NCBI GenBank assembly: GCA_039566865.1
Contig: CM076960.1
Span: 6,124,001-6,188,000, forward strand
Reading direction: 5' to 3'
Length of the DNA stretch: 64,000 nt
DNA from: Aurelia coerulea
Taxonomy: Eukaryota; Cnidaria; Scyphozoa; Semaeostomeae; Ulmaridae
A program made the position numbers and the translations under genes. The notes under the pieces are model-generated. The model was not told the DNA's origin. It made no database searches and worked only from the letters and a program-made list of their open reading frames with translations. Numbering within the stretch: the first letter of the stretch is position 1; each line of letters starts with the position of its first letter. Below are positions 50,011-60,663 of this stretch, piece after piece.

Positions 50011-52205
50011 AATTATTGCAGTTAATATTCTTCTCTTCTTTTTTCATAAATTCACATTTTTTGTTATTATTTTCTAGCTATCTCCTTGACTTTAGTGGCG
50101 TTAGTAGCCCAAGGGTGGGGTGGGGGAGCGGTAGATTGCATTTAATTTAATCCATAATTTTTTAAAGAAAGATCCATAAGAATTCCCTACAAACCCCATT
50201 GTTTCATAGAGTCCAGGAGGCTTTTTGGGAAGAGAGATAGACCCCATGGCTTCTTCAGGCAGGTTTTTTTGTTTCGGTAGGGTTGATTTATTTGCCTGGT
50301 ATTTGTTCACTTAGGTGTTTGTTTTTTTGTGGCGTTAGTAGCCTTCGTTGTTGGAGAAATTAGTTGTTGCCTTTAACATGATTCTCTTCTTTTTCATTAA
50401 TTCGCATTTTTTGTTATTGTTTTCTAGCTATCCTCTTGACGTTAGTGGCGTTAGTAGCCCAAGGGCGGGGTGGGGGAGGGGTAGTTTGCATTTGATTTAA
50501 TCCATAATATTTTAAAGGGAAATCCATAAAAATTCCCTACAAAGCCCATTGTTTTCAAGAGTCCCGGAGGCTTTTTAGGAAGAGAGATAGACCCCTTGGC
50601 TTGCTCAGGCAGCTTTGCTTCAGTTGGGTTGATTTAGTTGCCTGGTATTTGTTCACTTAGGTGTTTGTTTCTTTTGTGGCGTTAGTAGTCTTCGTTGTTT
50701 GCCTTTGTTTTAGTGTATGCGTTATTTGTTTGGTAGAAATGATGTAGTCGTAATTCTTAGCTTAGGGGCTATAGTAGCTTTTTGCCGTTATTGACAGTAC
50801 CCTTGTTCTTGTGGTAGCGTTGTTCATTTGGTTGCTCAAGTAGCGTTTGTTGCGTTGACCCTTTGATTTAATGAAGTAGCTCTTCTTGCCTCATTGCCGT
50901 AAGTTGCAGTTGCATTTCGTGACGTTGTGATTATTATGACAGCTTCTGTATATCTCCAATCTCCCTACTCGTAGAGCTTTATTCGTTTCAGTAGAGTTGA
51001 TTTCGATTCCTTCGTTGCCCTAGTTTTCTTTCTTTCTTATGTGGCATTGGTAGCGTTTGTTTTGGGAGAAATTAGTTGTTAACTTCGTTTCGGTGTGTGC
51101 GTCATTTGCTTAGTAGAGAAGATGTAGTCGTAATTGTTGCCATAGTGGCCATAGTAGCTTTTGTGCCCTTCGTTGCCTTCCTTGCGTTATTAGTGTTAGT
51201 TGTGCAAGGTAAACCTCGCTGTTGTGGTTGAAATCCATAAAAATTGCCTACAAACCCCGTTGTTTTAAAGAGTCCCGGAGGCTTTTTGGGAAGAGAGATA
51301 GACCCCTTGGCTCGCTCACGCAGCTTTGCTTCAGTAGGGTTGATTTAGTTGCCTGGTATTTGTTCAATTAGGTGTTTGTTTCTTTTGTGGCGTTAGTTGT
51401 CTTCGTTTCGTTGTTTGCCTTTGTTTTAGTGTATGCGTTATTTGTTTGGTAGAAATGAATGATGATGTAGTCGTAATTCTTAGCTTAGGGGCCATAGTAG
51501 CTTTTTGCCGTTATTGACAGTACCCTTGTTCTTGTGGTAGCGTTGTTCATTTGGTTGCCCAAGTAGCGTTTGTTGCGTTGACCCCTTGATTTAATGAAGT
51601 AGCTCTTCTTGCCTCATTGCCGTAAGTTGCAGTTGCATTTCGTGACGTTGTGATTATTATGACAGCTTCTGTATATCTCCAGTCTCCCTACTCGTAGAGC
51701 TTTATTCGTTTCAGTAGAGTTGATTTCGATTCCTTCGTTGCCCTAGTTTTCTTTCTTTCTTATGTGGCGTTGGTAGCGTTTGTTTTGGGAGAAATTAGTT
51801 GTTAACTTCGTTTCGGTGTGTGTGTCATTTGTTTAGTAGAGAAGATGTAGTCGTAATTGTTGCCATAGTGGCCATAGTAGCTTTTGTGCCCTAAGTTGCC
51901 TTCCTTGCGTTATTAGTGTTAGTTGTGCAAGGTAAACCTCGCTGTTGTGGTTGCGTTAGTTGTTGAATTTCCCCCCAGTAGCTTTAACTCCGTCCATTAA
52001 TGTAGTTGCTCTTCTTGGCTGAGTTCCCTTAGTAGCATTTGCTGACGTTGTTGTTATTTTAGAACGTTTTCGTAAATCTCAGCCTCCCTTGTGGAAGATA
52101 ACATCAGGTAGGAAGACTGCAAGTGTTATACTCAGCCCTTCGAGGAAAGTTTCATGGAAATAGTGAAAGAAATGGACTGCTCGTGCGCAGTGGCATTTGT
52201 GGAGG
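50011..52205 (+). repeat. Macro-repeat copy 2, expanded leader
   Basis: Contains a tandem duplication of a leader block of about 710 bp: 50538-51234 and 51249-51960 both run from GAGTCCCGGAGGCTTTTT to GCAAGGTAAACCTCGCTGTTG. Earlier leader pieces at 50085 and 50435 repeat CGTTAGTAGCCCAAGGG. No gene. A truncated NFI/CRE cluster follows (52211-52258: TTGGCACATTGCCAA, TGACGTCA, TTGGCAAAGTGCCAA). Confidence 0.7.
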
Positions 52206-52257
52206 GAAGTTGGCACATTGCCAAATGACGTCAAATAATTTGGCAAAGTGCCAAGTC

Positions 52258-52424
52258 ACCACTTATATCCGAGCAATGGTACAAGATACGAATGTTTGGT
52301 TTGTTCCTTAGTGAAGTACAATGATTTATGTCCAAACGGCAACCTTCATTTTGGAAAAAATATGAAAATCCTATGTGAAGACCTTTCAGAAAAACTGCGA
52401 AAATCATCGTTTCGTTTACATAGC
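52258..52424. mobile_element. Fragment of the AGGGGC-family MITE inside the macro-repeat
   Basis: ATCCGAGCAATGGTACAAGA, TGATTTATGTCCAAACGGCAA and AAAATCATCGTTTCG match 34325-34465 in order. Neither end of the element is present. It starts exactly where the NFI/E-box cluster of copy 2 stops (after CCAAGTCAC), so it marks a rearrangement that removed the CCAAT array or prevented its acquisition here. Confidence 0.65.
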
Positions 52425-52429
52425 TGCCT

Positions 52430-52665
52430 TAGCGCTTTTAGTTGCGTTAGTTGTCTAACCGGCCTCGGTTGGTTTAGTGGCCTTACTTATGTTAGTTGGC
52501 TTCTTAGTTGTTGAGTAGATGTAGCTGCGCTTCTTGCCCATGGACTTAGTTGAGCCAGGACCTTCAGTGCCCTTAGTTGTCTTATTGGCCTTGGTAGCTT
52601 TAGTGGGCTTTCTTGCGTTAGTTGGCGTCTTGTTTTAGTTGCTAAGTAGATCTGGTTGCGTTTCT
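52430..52665 (-). other. Lys/Thr/Ala-rich codon-like repeat on the minus strand
   Basis: Read on the minus strand from about 52630, one frame gives NARKPTKATKANKTTKG, then GPGSTKSMGKKRSYIYSTTK, then SKATKPTEAG before a stop. The plus strand is a diverged 9-12 bp repeat around TTAGTTGCC. Weaker traces (TKATNATK, ARKATKGTKAT) occur in all leaders on the same strand. It may descend from a gene for a basic, Thr/Lys/Ala-rich protein, or be a minisatellite whose codons happen to read this way. Confidence 0.3.
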
Positions 52666-52719
52666 TACCTAAGTGGAGATGGTTATAGCTCGATTTGATT
52701 TGATTTTATCTTTTTACCC

Positions 52720-53210
52720 ATGTTAGCCCCCACGTGACCTACATTGGCAACTTGCCAGGTAAGTCACGTGACATGGGGGCTAGGCACGTGACTGCCCCCA
52801 ACAATTAACCGTGGTAGCACCCTATTGTTCCTTAGTAACAAACTTGTATTGTCTTAACTTACTATAACCGGTGTCATTTAAGCATTTTCATAAATAGAGC
52901 TCCGTATATTCTTAGAAAGAGCACCATTGTGGAGGAGAAGATATCACGTGATATGAGTGTGGTCACGTGAGAGCTCCCAATAGGTGATAATAATCGCTGG
53001 GACCGATCATGCACCCCACCACCACCCTACCACCTCGTTGATACTGCGGGATGAAGCCCTGACAGAGCGCCGTTGTGAAGGAGGATACCGCTGGCACCAC
53101 CTTGCCCGCCCCTGCGAAGGTGAACGTGCCTAATTTAAATGGATTTTTAATAATAATAATAATAACAAAAATAATAATGTCTATAGTTACTGCAGTTAAC
53201 TTCATTCTCT
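52720..53210. other. E-box module and spacer in copy 2
   Basis: CACGTGACC, TTGGCAACTTGCCAGG, GTCACGTGAC and CACGTGACTGCCCCC at about 52731-52800. Then comes a segment with CACGTGATATG and GTCACGTGAGAG (52945-52972) and GATGAAGCCCTGACAGAGCGC (53051), which recurs at 54160. No gene seen. Confidence 0.45.
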
Positions 53211-53750
53211 TCTTTTTTCATTAAATCACATTTATTGTTATTGTTTTCTAGCCATCCTCTTGACTTTAGTGGCGTTAGTAGCCCAAGGGCGGGGTGCGGG
53301 AGCGGTAGTTTGCATTTAATTTAATCCAGAATTTTTTGAATGAAAAATCCATCAAAATTCCCTACAAACCCCATTGTTTAAAAGAGTCTCGGAGGCTTTT
53401 TGGGAAGAAAGATAGACCCCTTGGCTTCCTCAGGCAGCTGTTTTTGCTTCAGTAGGGTTGATGTAGTTGCCTGGTATTTGTTCACTTAGGTGTTTGTTTG
53501 TTTTGTGGCGTTAGTAGCCTTCGTTGTTGGAGAAATTAGCTGTTGCCTTTGTTTTAATGTAGTTGCTCTTCTTGGCTGAGTTCCCTTAGAAGCATTTGCT
53601 GACGTTGTTGTTATTTTAGAACGTTTCCGTAGATCTCAGCCTCCCTTGTGGAAGACAACATCAGGTAGGAAGACTGCAAGAGTTATACTCAGCCCTTCGA
53701 GGGAAGTTTTCAGGAAATAGTGAAGGAAATGGACTGCTCATGCACAGGGG
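53211..53750 (+). repeat. Macro-repeat copy 2, short second leader
   Basis: A condensed leader (CTTTAGTGGCGTTAGTAGCC, GAGTCTCGGAGGC, then a jump to GTAGTTGCTCTTCTTGGC) that leads directly into another NFI/E-box cluster. Confidence 0.65.
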
Positions 53751-53766
53751 CATTCGTGGGGGGAAG

Positions 53767-53912
53767 TTGGCGCAGTGCCAAATGACGTCACATAATTTGG
53801 CAAAGTGCCAAGTCACATGACCGGAACTTGGCACCGTGCCAAGTCACATGACCAATTTTGGAACTTTGCCAAGTAAGTCACGTGACATGGGGGCTAGGCA
53901 CGTGACTGCCCC
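53767..53912. promoter_or_regulatory. NFI/CRE/E-box cluster, copy 2
   Basis: Starts TTGGCGCAGTGCCAA at 53767; compared with copy 1 the spacer differs but both half sites are kept. TGACGTCA, TTGGCAAAGTGCCAA, GTCACATGAC, TTGGCACCGTGCCAA, TTGGAACTTTGCCAA and GTCACGTGAC follow in the same order and spacing as copy 1. No CCAAT array follows in this copy. Confidence 0.6.
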
Positions 53913-54317
53913 CAACAAATATACATTTTAGCACCCTACATACCACTCCTTAGTTATCAACTGATGTAGTCTTTACTTACTATCACCCCTGTAATGAAGC
54001 ATTTTCATACAGGGAGCCTGTATATTCTTATAAAGAGCACCATTGTGGAGGAGAAAATGTCACGTGATATGGGTGTGGTCACGTGACATCCCCCAATAGG
54101 TGGTACTAATCGCTGGTACCGATGATGCACCCCACCACCCAACGACATCGTCCATACTGGGGGATGAAGCCCTGACAGAGCGCGCCGTTGTGAAGGAGGA
54201 TACCGCTGGCACGAGCCTGCCAGCCCCTGCGAGGGTGAATTTGCACGTGACCACGGCCGATGTGACGTGTTAGGTTGTTTACCACCGAGCACTGACTGGA
54301 TTGTTCGTTGATAGCCC
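53913..54317. other. Spacer of copy 2, no gene
   Basis: Contains GTCACGTGATATG (near 54060), GTCACGTGACATCCCCC and the GATGAAGCCCTGACAGAGCG block. Antisense frames here look accidental. Confidence 0.45.
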
Positions 54318-54557
54318 TTGATAGCACCATCAAGTGTCATCAGTTGGGAAGACAATCGGCTGTCAATCAAAAACAATGACCTGCTGAAGAAGGCTGCCAG
54401 CAAATTTGCCCCGCTGATACCCCAGCAGCTGGAGGTGACCCCAAAATTTGGAGCTCTGATGGCACGCATAGATTTTCCCGTCGATTTTTCGAGACGAAGA
54501 GCGAGATTGCCGAGGGCGGGAGAGCTGAGATCTCGCTGTGGGAGAGGAAGAAATTGA
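54318..54557 (+). other. Open stretch of 79 codons, copy 2
   Basis: Nearly identical to 48774-49013 with a few replacements (KKAASKFAP for KKTARKFAP). Same TATA-like sequence downstream (CTTATGTATATAG at about 54581). Function unknown. Confidence 0.3.
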
Positions 54558-54594
54558 GCGTCTGATCTGACCGCTCACTCCTTATGTATATAGA

Positions 54595-54710
54595 CTAGGA
54601 ATCCGAACCCGCGCTGCGCGCGGGTTCGGAGTTCCTAGCTCCTGCGGAGGGCTTGGGCGCCTCCGGCGCCCGGGCCGCCGCCTGCGGCGGCCACTGTCGC
54701 GCTTCGCGCG
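54595..54710. repeat. GC hairpin train, copy 2
   Basis: Same five hairpins and loops as 49051-49163. H4 has gained one GCC in its left arm (GGCCGCCGCC-TGC-GGCGGCC), a slippage-type change. H5 CGCGC-TTC-GCGCG is intact (54698-54710). Confidence 0.85.
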
Positions 54711-54872
54711 CCATATCATCAGTACTTTCAGTGTTATTTTTGTCGTTGGTGTGATTTCTTTATACTTGCTATTGTTATCCTTCATTGTTCTAGTTACCTT
54801 AGCTGATGTAGTTGCATTGGTAGATGAAGTGAAAATAGTTGTAGCAGTTCTTCGGGTACCTGGAGTGTGTTA

Positions 54873-55255
54873 GTAGTAGGCGTTAATTAGTAATAGGCCT
54901 TAATTAGTAGTAGGGCTTCTTAGTAGGCCTTGTTAGTAGGCGTTAATTAGCTGTCGTAGACCTTAATAAACTGTAATTGTAGCTATTTATTTTCTAGCCT
55001 ACTTTAAATAGATAGAATAACAAAAATAATAAAAAAAAAATAACGATGTCGATGTCTTCTAGGCTGAAGAGTAATTTGCCTCTCTCAGGCTAACTCCGTT
55101 GTTTTTCATTTAATTTTTTATTTTAGATTGTAAATATAGGTAATTTGTTAGTAATTTTTAGTAATATTGTAAAGTTTGGCACGGCCTCCTGTAAAGCAAT
55201 CCTCTCGATTGACGGGGCTACCGTGTAAAAATAATGAAAAATTAAATGAAAAATA
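54873..55255 (+). repeat. LINE-B-type tail and SINE-like insert, copy 2
   Basis: The tail (54873-55044) is followed by the 205-bp SINE-like insert (55051-55255), with GGCACGGCCTCCTG...GACGGGGCTACCGTG. The uninterrupted TTAGTAGT at about 54872 is the empty site of the MITE found at 49331. Confidence 0.7.
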
Positions 55256-56725
55256 GTTATTGCAGTTAATATTATTCTCTTCTTTTTTCATTAATTCACA
55301 TTTTTTGTTATTGTTTTCTAGCTATCTCCTTGACTTTAGTGGCGTTAGTAGCCCAAGGGCGGGGTGGGGGAGCGGTAGATTGCATTTAATTTAATCCATA
55401 ATTTTTTAAAGAAAGATCCATAAGAATTCCCTACAAACCCCATTGTTTTATAGAGTCCAGGATGCTTTTTGGGAAGAGAGATAGACCCCATGGCTTCTTC
55501 AGGCAGCTTTTTTTGTTTCGGTAGGGTTGATTTATTTGCCTGGTATTTGTTCACTTAGGTGTTGGTTTTTTTTGTGGCGTTAGTAGCCTTCGTTGTTGGA
55601 GAAATTAGTTGTTGCCTTGAACATGATTCTCTTCTTTTTCATTAATTCACATTTTTTGTTATTGTTTTCTAGCTATCCTCTTGACTTTAGTAGCGTTAGT
55701 AGCCCAAGGGCGGGGTGGGGGAGCGGTAGTTTGCATTTGATTTAATCCATAACATTTTAAAGGAAAATCCATAAAAATTCCCTACAGAGCCCATTGTTTT
55801 GAAGAGTCCCGTAGGCTTTTTGGAAAGAGAGATAGACCCCTTGCCTTCCTCAGGCGGCTTTGTGTCAGTAGGGTTGATTTAGTTGCCTGGTATTTGTTCA
55901 CTTAGGTGTTTGTTTCTTTTGTGGCGTTAGCAGCCTTCGTTGTTTGCCTTTGTTTTAGTGAATGCGTTATTTGTTTGGTAGAAATGATGTAGTCGTAATT
56001 CTTTGCTTAGCGGCCATAGTAGCTTTTTGCCGTTATTGACGGTACCCTTGTTGTTGTGGTAGCGTTGTTCATTTGGCTGCCCAAGTAGCGTTTGTTGCGT
56101 TGACCCATTGATTAAATGAAGTTGCTCTTCTTGCCTCATTGCCGTAAGTTGCAGTTGCATTTCGTGACGTTGTGATTATTGTGACCGCTTCGGTAGATCT
56201 CCAGTCTCCCTACTCGTAGAGCTTTATTCGAGTCAGTAGAGTTGATTTAGATTCCTTCATTGCCCTAGTTTTCTTTCTTTCTTATGTGGCGTTCGTAGCG
56301 TTTGTTGTGGGAGAAATTAGTTGTTAACTTCGTTTCGGTGTGTGCGTTATTTGGTTAGTAGAGAAAATATAGTCGTAATTGTTGCCATAGTGGCCATTGT
56401 AGCTTTTGTGCCCTTAGTTGCCTTCCTTGCGTTATTAGCGTTAGTTGTGGAAGGTAAACCTCGCTGTTGTGGTTGCGTTAGTTGTTCAAGTTCCTCCCAG
56501 TAGCTTTAACTCCGTCCTTTAATGTAGTTGCTCTTCTTGGGTAATTTCGCTTAGTTGCATTTGCTGACGTTGTTGTTATTTTAGAACGTTTCCGTAGATC
56601 TCAGCCTCCCTTGTGGAAGATAAGATCAGGTAGGAAGACTGCAAGAGTTATACTCAGCCCTTCGAGCAAAGTTTTGTGGCAACAGTGGAAGAAATGGACT
56701 GCTCATGCGCAGGGGCATTTGTGGG
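55256..56725 (+). repeat. Macro-repeat copy 3, leader
   Basis: Closest to copy 1: two GAGTCC...GGCTTTTTGG blocks (about 55453 and 55802), then the 77-codon minus frame (55927-56160) and the 60-codon plus frame (56321-56503). NRF1-like CATGCGCAG lies just before the NFI cluster, as in copies 1 and 4. No gene recognised. Confidence 0.7.
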
Positions 56726-56731
56726 GTGAAG

Positions 56732-56880
56732 TTGGCACATTGCCAAATGACGTCACATAATTTGGCAAAGTGCCAAGTCACATGACCGGAACTTGGCACC
56801 ATGCCAAGTCACATGACCAGTTTTGGAACTTTGCCAAGTAAGTCACGTGACATGGGGGCAGACACGTGACTGCCCCCAAC
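56732..56880. promoter_or_regulatory. NFI/CRE/E-box cluster, copy 3
   Basis: Same order and spacing as copy 1, starting TTGGCACATTGCCAA at 56732. The third palindrome reads TTGGCACCATGCCAA: again a spacer change with the half sites kept. GTCACGTGAC follows, where copy 1 has GTCATGTGAC. Confidence 0.6.
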
Positions 56881-56934
56881 TAAAGTGAGATAGTGTGACT
56901 GCCCTGACAGTGTAGCCCCCTTTTGTATGGGATA

Positions 56935-57725
56935 GGTCATTTGAATTTAGCCAATAAGAGTCGGCTGTTATGTTTAGTAAGTTCAGTATGGAGTTTGTAC
57001 CAATTGAAATTAGCCAATGGCAATCTGCCTATGCTAGATGGGCTGGGTCATTTATAATTAGCCAATAACAGTCAGCTTTCATCTTTAGTAGCTTCAGTAT
57101 GGAGTCCGTACCAATTGAAATTAGCCAATGGCAATCTGCATATTCTAGATCGGTTAGGTGATTTGAAATTAGCCAATAACAGTCGGCTATTATATTCAGT
57201 AAGTTCACTATGGGCTTTGTACCAATTGAAATTAGCCAATAGCAATCTGCCTATGCTAGATCTGTTGGATCATTTGAAATTAGCCAATAGCAGTCGGCTT
57301 TCATCTTTAGTAGCTTCACTATGGGTTTTGTACCAATTGAAATTAGCCAATGGCAATCTGCATATGCTAGATCTGTTGGATCATTTGAGATTAGCCAATA
57401 GCAGTCTGCTTTCATCTTTAGTAGCTTCACTATGGGTTTTGTACCAATTGAATTTAGCCAATGGCAATCTGCCTATGCTAGATGGGTTGGGTCATTTGAA
57501 ATTAGCCAATAAGAGTCGGCTGTTATGTTTAGTAAGTTCAGTATGGAGTTTGTACCAATTGAAATTAACCAATGGCAATCTGCCTATGCTAGACGGGCTG
57601 GGTCATTTATAATTAGCCAATAACAGTCAGCTTTCATCTTTAGTAGCTTCACTATGGAGTCTGTACCATTCCAAATTAGCCAATGGCAATCTGCATATGG
57701 TGGAGGGGCTAGGCGATGTGAAAAT
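56935..57725 (+). repeat. CCAAT-box satellite, copy 3: about 7 units of 111 bp
   Basis: Same unit as at 46160, with about half as many copies. The 165-codon plus frame (57115-57612) is open only because the period is divisible by three. The last unit is the altered form (CCATTCCAAATTAGCCAATG) that also ends the arrays of copies 1 and 4. Confidence 0.9.
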
Positions 57726-58320
57726 AGCCAACAGGAAGTACCTTTTGTCTTTGCTGGAGAAGTGCTGAATGCTGCGCACAATGACCTCTGTGCAGGTTCA
57801 CGTATTCATTATGAATTGAAGTAATGAGCAACTAATGATGTGATCGTTCTTATAAACGATTGTTTCCCGGAGAAGTGGCTTTCTAATGATCTTGGCACGA
57901 TTAGCTTCTTACCTAATGATGTTGGCACGATGAAATTACCTGCAAAATCTGTTGCGTCGTAAGATTTGTTCGTGCAGATGATCTGTAGTTGACCGCTGAA
58001 TGTTAGGATAGTGATTCGTGAAGTTGAAATATCTACAGGAGTTTTTGTTTTGGGAGGAGATCTTCGAAGATAGCGATTATGAAATTGAAATTGGATGAAA
58101 TTACCTTGGGGGAAATAGTGAAGGGAATTCAACGGAAGTTTCAGAAAGCAAAAGCATGGAAGTGGAACGCAAGTAGGCCTATGTTTTCGCTGGAGCAGGA
58201 AGAAAGCATTAGTTATATGCTTCTTGCGTATTGTTGACGACAGAACAGTTTTACTTCTTGCTTCAGACGGGAATAGGCCTATGTATTTCGTGTTGATTTC
58301 CATGTTGTGCTGACTGGAAA
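57726..58320 (+). repeat. Post-array segment, copy 3
   Basis: Matches 47961-48545. The exon-like frame starts at ATG 58078, but its donor has changed from GTAAGT to GCAAGT. The antisense frame is longer here (57809-58303). Confidence 0.6.
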
Positions 58321-58321
58321 C

Positions 58322-58440
58322 GTAGGAACTTGCAAAGTCACATGATAGGAACTCGGGGGTTGTGCCGAGTCACATGACCGATTTTGGCAACTTGCCAAGT
58401 TAGTCACGTGACATGGGGTGCCAACACGTGACCGCCCCCA
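58322..58440. promoter_or_regulatory. Second NFI/E-box module, copy 3
   Basis: GTGCCGAGTCACATGACC, a perfect NFI palindrome TTGGCAACTTGCCAA (about 58384), GTCACGTGAC and CCAACACGTGACCGCCCCC. Confidence 0.5.
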
Positions 58441-58605
58441 GTCAGCTTTCCCATTGTTTTTGTGGGTGTGAGCCCCACCTGTTACGGAGGAGGAACTGAG
58501 CCCCTGTGAAGGTGACTGCGTGACGTCGGTGTTACGTAGCCCCTAGGTTGTTGACAATCCAGCATTGTTTTCTGTTGACAAACCGATTTTGTCCGTTGAC
58601 GACCC

Positions 58606-58857
58606 TTGATGACCCCATCAAGAGTTGTTAGTGACTCGCCTCCATTGTTCCGTGACGTTGAACGTACGTCAAACTGGAAAATAGGATGGCTGCCAAAAAA
58701 TTTCCCCGCTACTACCCCAGCTCGAGTGGCTGCCCCCAAATTCTCGAACGCATTCTGCAAACCTAGGTTTTCGGGGCGATTTTTCGAGAGGAAGAGCGGC
58801 CGCTATGGGGCACGGGAAGGTGGAGATCCCGGCAGAGCACACAAACATAGTCCATGA
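58606..58857 (+). other. Open stretch of 83 codons, copy 3 (diverged type)
   Basis: Begins MMTPSRVVSDSPPLFRDVER. It aligns at DNA level with the 79-codon stretch of copies 1 and 2 only in parts (GCTGCCAAAAAATTTCCCCG; TTTTTCGAGAGGAAGAGCG). Copy 4 has the same type (62576-62893). Product unknown. Confidence 0.3.
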
Positions 58858-58889
58858 CAATGGAACATTTGATCTTACCGCTCACTCCT

Positions 58890-59013
58890 TATATATAAGA
58901 CTAGGAATCCGAACCCGCGCTGCGCGCGGGTTCGGAGTTCCTAGCTCCTGCGGAGGGCTTGGGCGCCTCCGGCGCCCGGGCCGCCTGCGGCGGCCACTGT
59001 CGCGCCTCGCGCG
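58890..59013. repeat. TATA-like sequence and GC hairpin train, copy 3
   Basis: TATATATAAGA (58890-58900) directly abuts H1 (58901-58944), which is identical to the other copies. H5 reads CGCGC-CTC-GCGCG: its loop has lost the T-N-C pattern but the stem is intact. A TATA box in this place is inference; a start 25-30 bp downstream would fall inside H1. Confidence 0.7.
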
Positions 59014-59348
59014 CCACATCATCAGTACTTTCAGTGTTATTTTTGTCGTTGGTGTGGTTTCTTTATACTTGCTCTTGTTATCCTTCATTGTTCTAGTTAC
59101 CTTAGCTGATGTAGTTGCATTGGTAGATGAAGTGAGAATAGTTGTAGCAGTTCTTCGGGTAACTGGAGTGTGTTAGTAGTAGGCCTTAATTAGTAATAGG
59201 CCTTAATTAGTAGTAGGGCTTCTTAGTAGGCCTTGTTAGAAGGAGTTAATTAGCTGTCGTAGACCTTAATTAATTAACTGTAATTGTAGCTATTTATTTT
59301 CTAGCCTACTTTAAATAGATAGAATAACAAAAATAATAAAAAAATAAC
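59014..59348 (+). repeat. LINE-B-type tail, copy 3, no SINE insert
   Basis: After TTATTTTTGTCGTTGG and the TTAGTAGT empty site (about 59171) comes the GCCTACTTTAAATAGATAG tail (59309) and ACGATGTCTATAGTTATTGC. The last is the uninterrupted form of the SINE target in copies 1 and 2. Confidence 0.7.
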
Positions 59349-60465
59349 GATGTCTATAGTTATTGCAGTTAATATTATTCTCTTCTTTTTTCATTAATTC
59401 ACATTTTTTGTTATTGTTTTCTAGCTATCTCCTTCACTTTAGTGGCGTTAGTAGCCCAAGGGCAGGGTGGGGAGAGGTAGTTTGCATTTGATTTAATCCA
59501 TAATATTTTAAAGGAAAATCTATAAAAATTCCCTACAAAGCCCATTGTTTTCAAGAGTCCCGTAGGCTTTTGGAAAGAGAGATAGACCCCTTGGCTTCCT
59601 CAGGCGGCTTTGTGTCAGTAGGGTTGATTTAGTTGCCTGGTATTTGTTCACTTAGGTGTTTGTTGCGTTAGCAGCCTTCGATGCTTGCCTTTGTTTTAGT
59701 GTATGCGCTATTTGTTTGGTAGAAATGATGTAGTCGTAATTCTTTGCTTAGCGGCCATAGTAGCTTTTTGCCGTTATTGACGGTACCATTGTTGTTGTGG
59801 TGGCGTTGTTCATTTGGTTGCCCAAGTAGCGTTTGTTGCGTTGACCCATTGATTAAATGAAGTTGCTCTTCTTGCCTCATTGCCGTAAGTTGCAGTTGCA
59901 TTTCGTGACGTTGTGATTATTGTCACCGTTTCGGTAGATCTCCAGTCTTCCTACTCGTAGAGCTTTATTCGAGTCAGTAGAGTTGATTTAGATTCCTTCA
60001 TTGCCCTAGTTTTCTTTCTTTCTTATGTGGCGTTCGTAGCGTTTGTTGTGGGAGAAATTAGTTGTTAACTTCGTTTCGGTGTGTGCGTTATTTGTTTAGT
60101 AGAGAAAATACAGTCGTAATTGTTGCCATAGTGGCCATTGTAGCTTTTGTGCCCTTAGTTGCCTTCCTTCCGTTATTAGTGTTAGTTGTGCAAGGTAAAC
60201 CTCGCTGTTGTGGTTGCGATAGTTGTTCAAGTTCCTCCCAGTAGCTTTAACTCCGTCCATTAATGTAGTTGCTCTTCTTGGGTAATTTCCCTTAGTTGCA
60301 TTTGCTAACGTTGTTGTTATTTTAGAACGTTTCCGTAGATCTCAGCCTCCCTTGTGGAAGATAAGATCAGGTAGGAAGACTGCAAGAGTTATACTCAGCC
60401 CTTCTAGGAAAGTTTTATGGCAACAGTGGAAGAAATGGACTGCTCATGCGCAGGGGCATTTGTGG
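59349..60465 (+). repeat. Macro-repeat copy 4, leader
   Basis: Similar to the copy 1 leader but missing its first GAGTCC block. The 77-codon minus frame (59668-59901) and 60-codon plus frame (60062-60244) recur. No gene. Confidence 0.7.
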
Positions 60466-60472
60466 GGGGAAG

Positions 60473-60620
60473 TTGGCACATTGCCAAATGACGTCACATA
60501 ATTTGGCAAAGTGCCAAGTCACATGACCGGAACTTGGCACCGTGCCAAGTCACATGACCAATTTTGGAACTTTGCCAAGTAAGTCACGTGACATGGGGGC
60601 AGACACGTGACTGCCCCCAA
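60473..60620. promoter_or_regulatory. NFI/CRE/E-box cluster, copy 4
   Basis: TTGGCACATTGCCAA, TGACGTCA, TTGGCAAAGTGCCAA, GTCACATGAC, TTGGCACCGTGCCAA, GTCACATGAC, TTGGAACTTTGCCAA, GTCACGTGAC, in the same order and spacing as copy 1. Confidence 0.6.
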
Positions 60621-60663
60621 CTAAAGTGAGATAGTGTGACTGCCCTGACAGTGTAGCCCCCTT

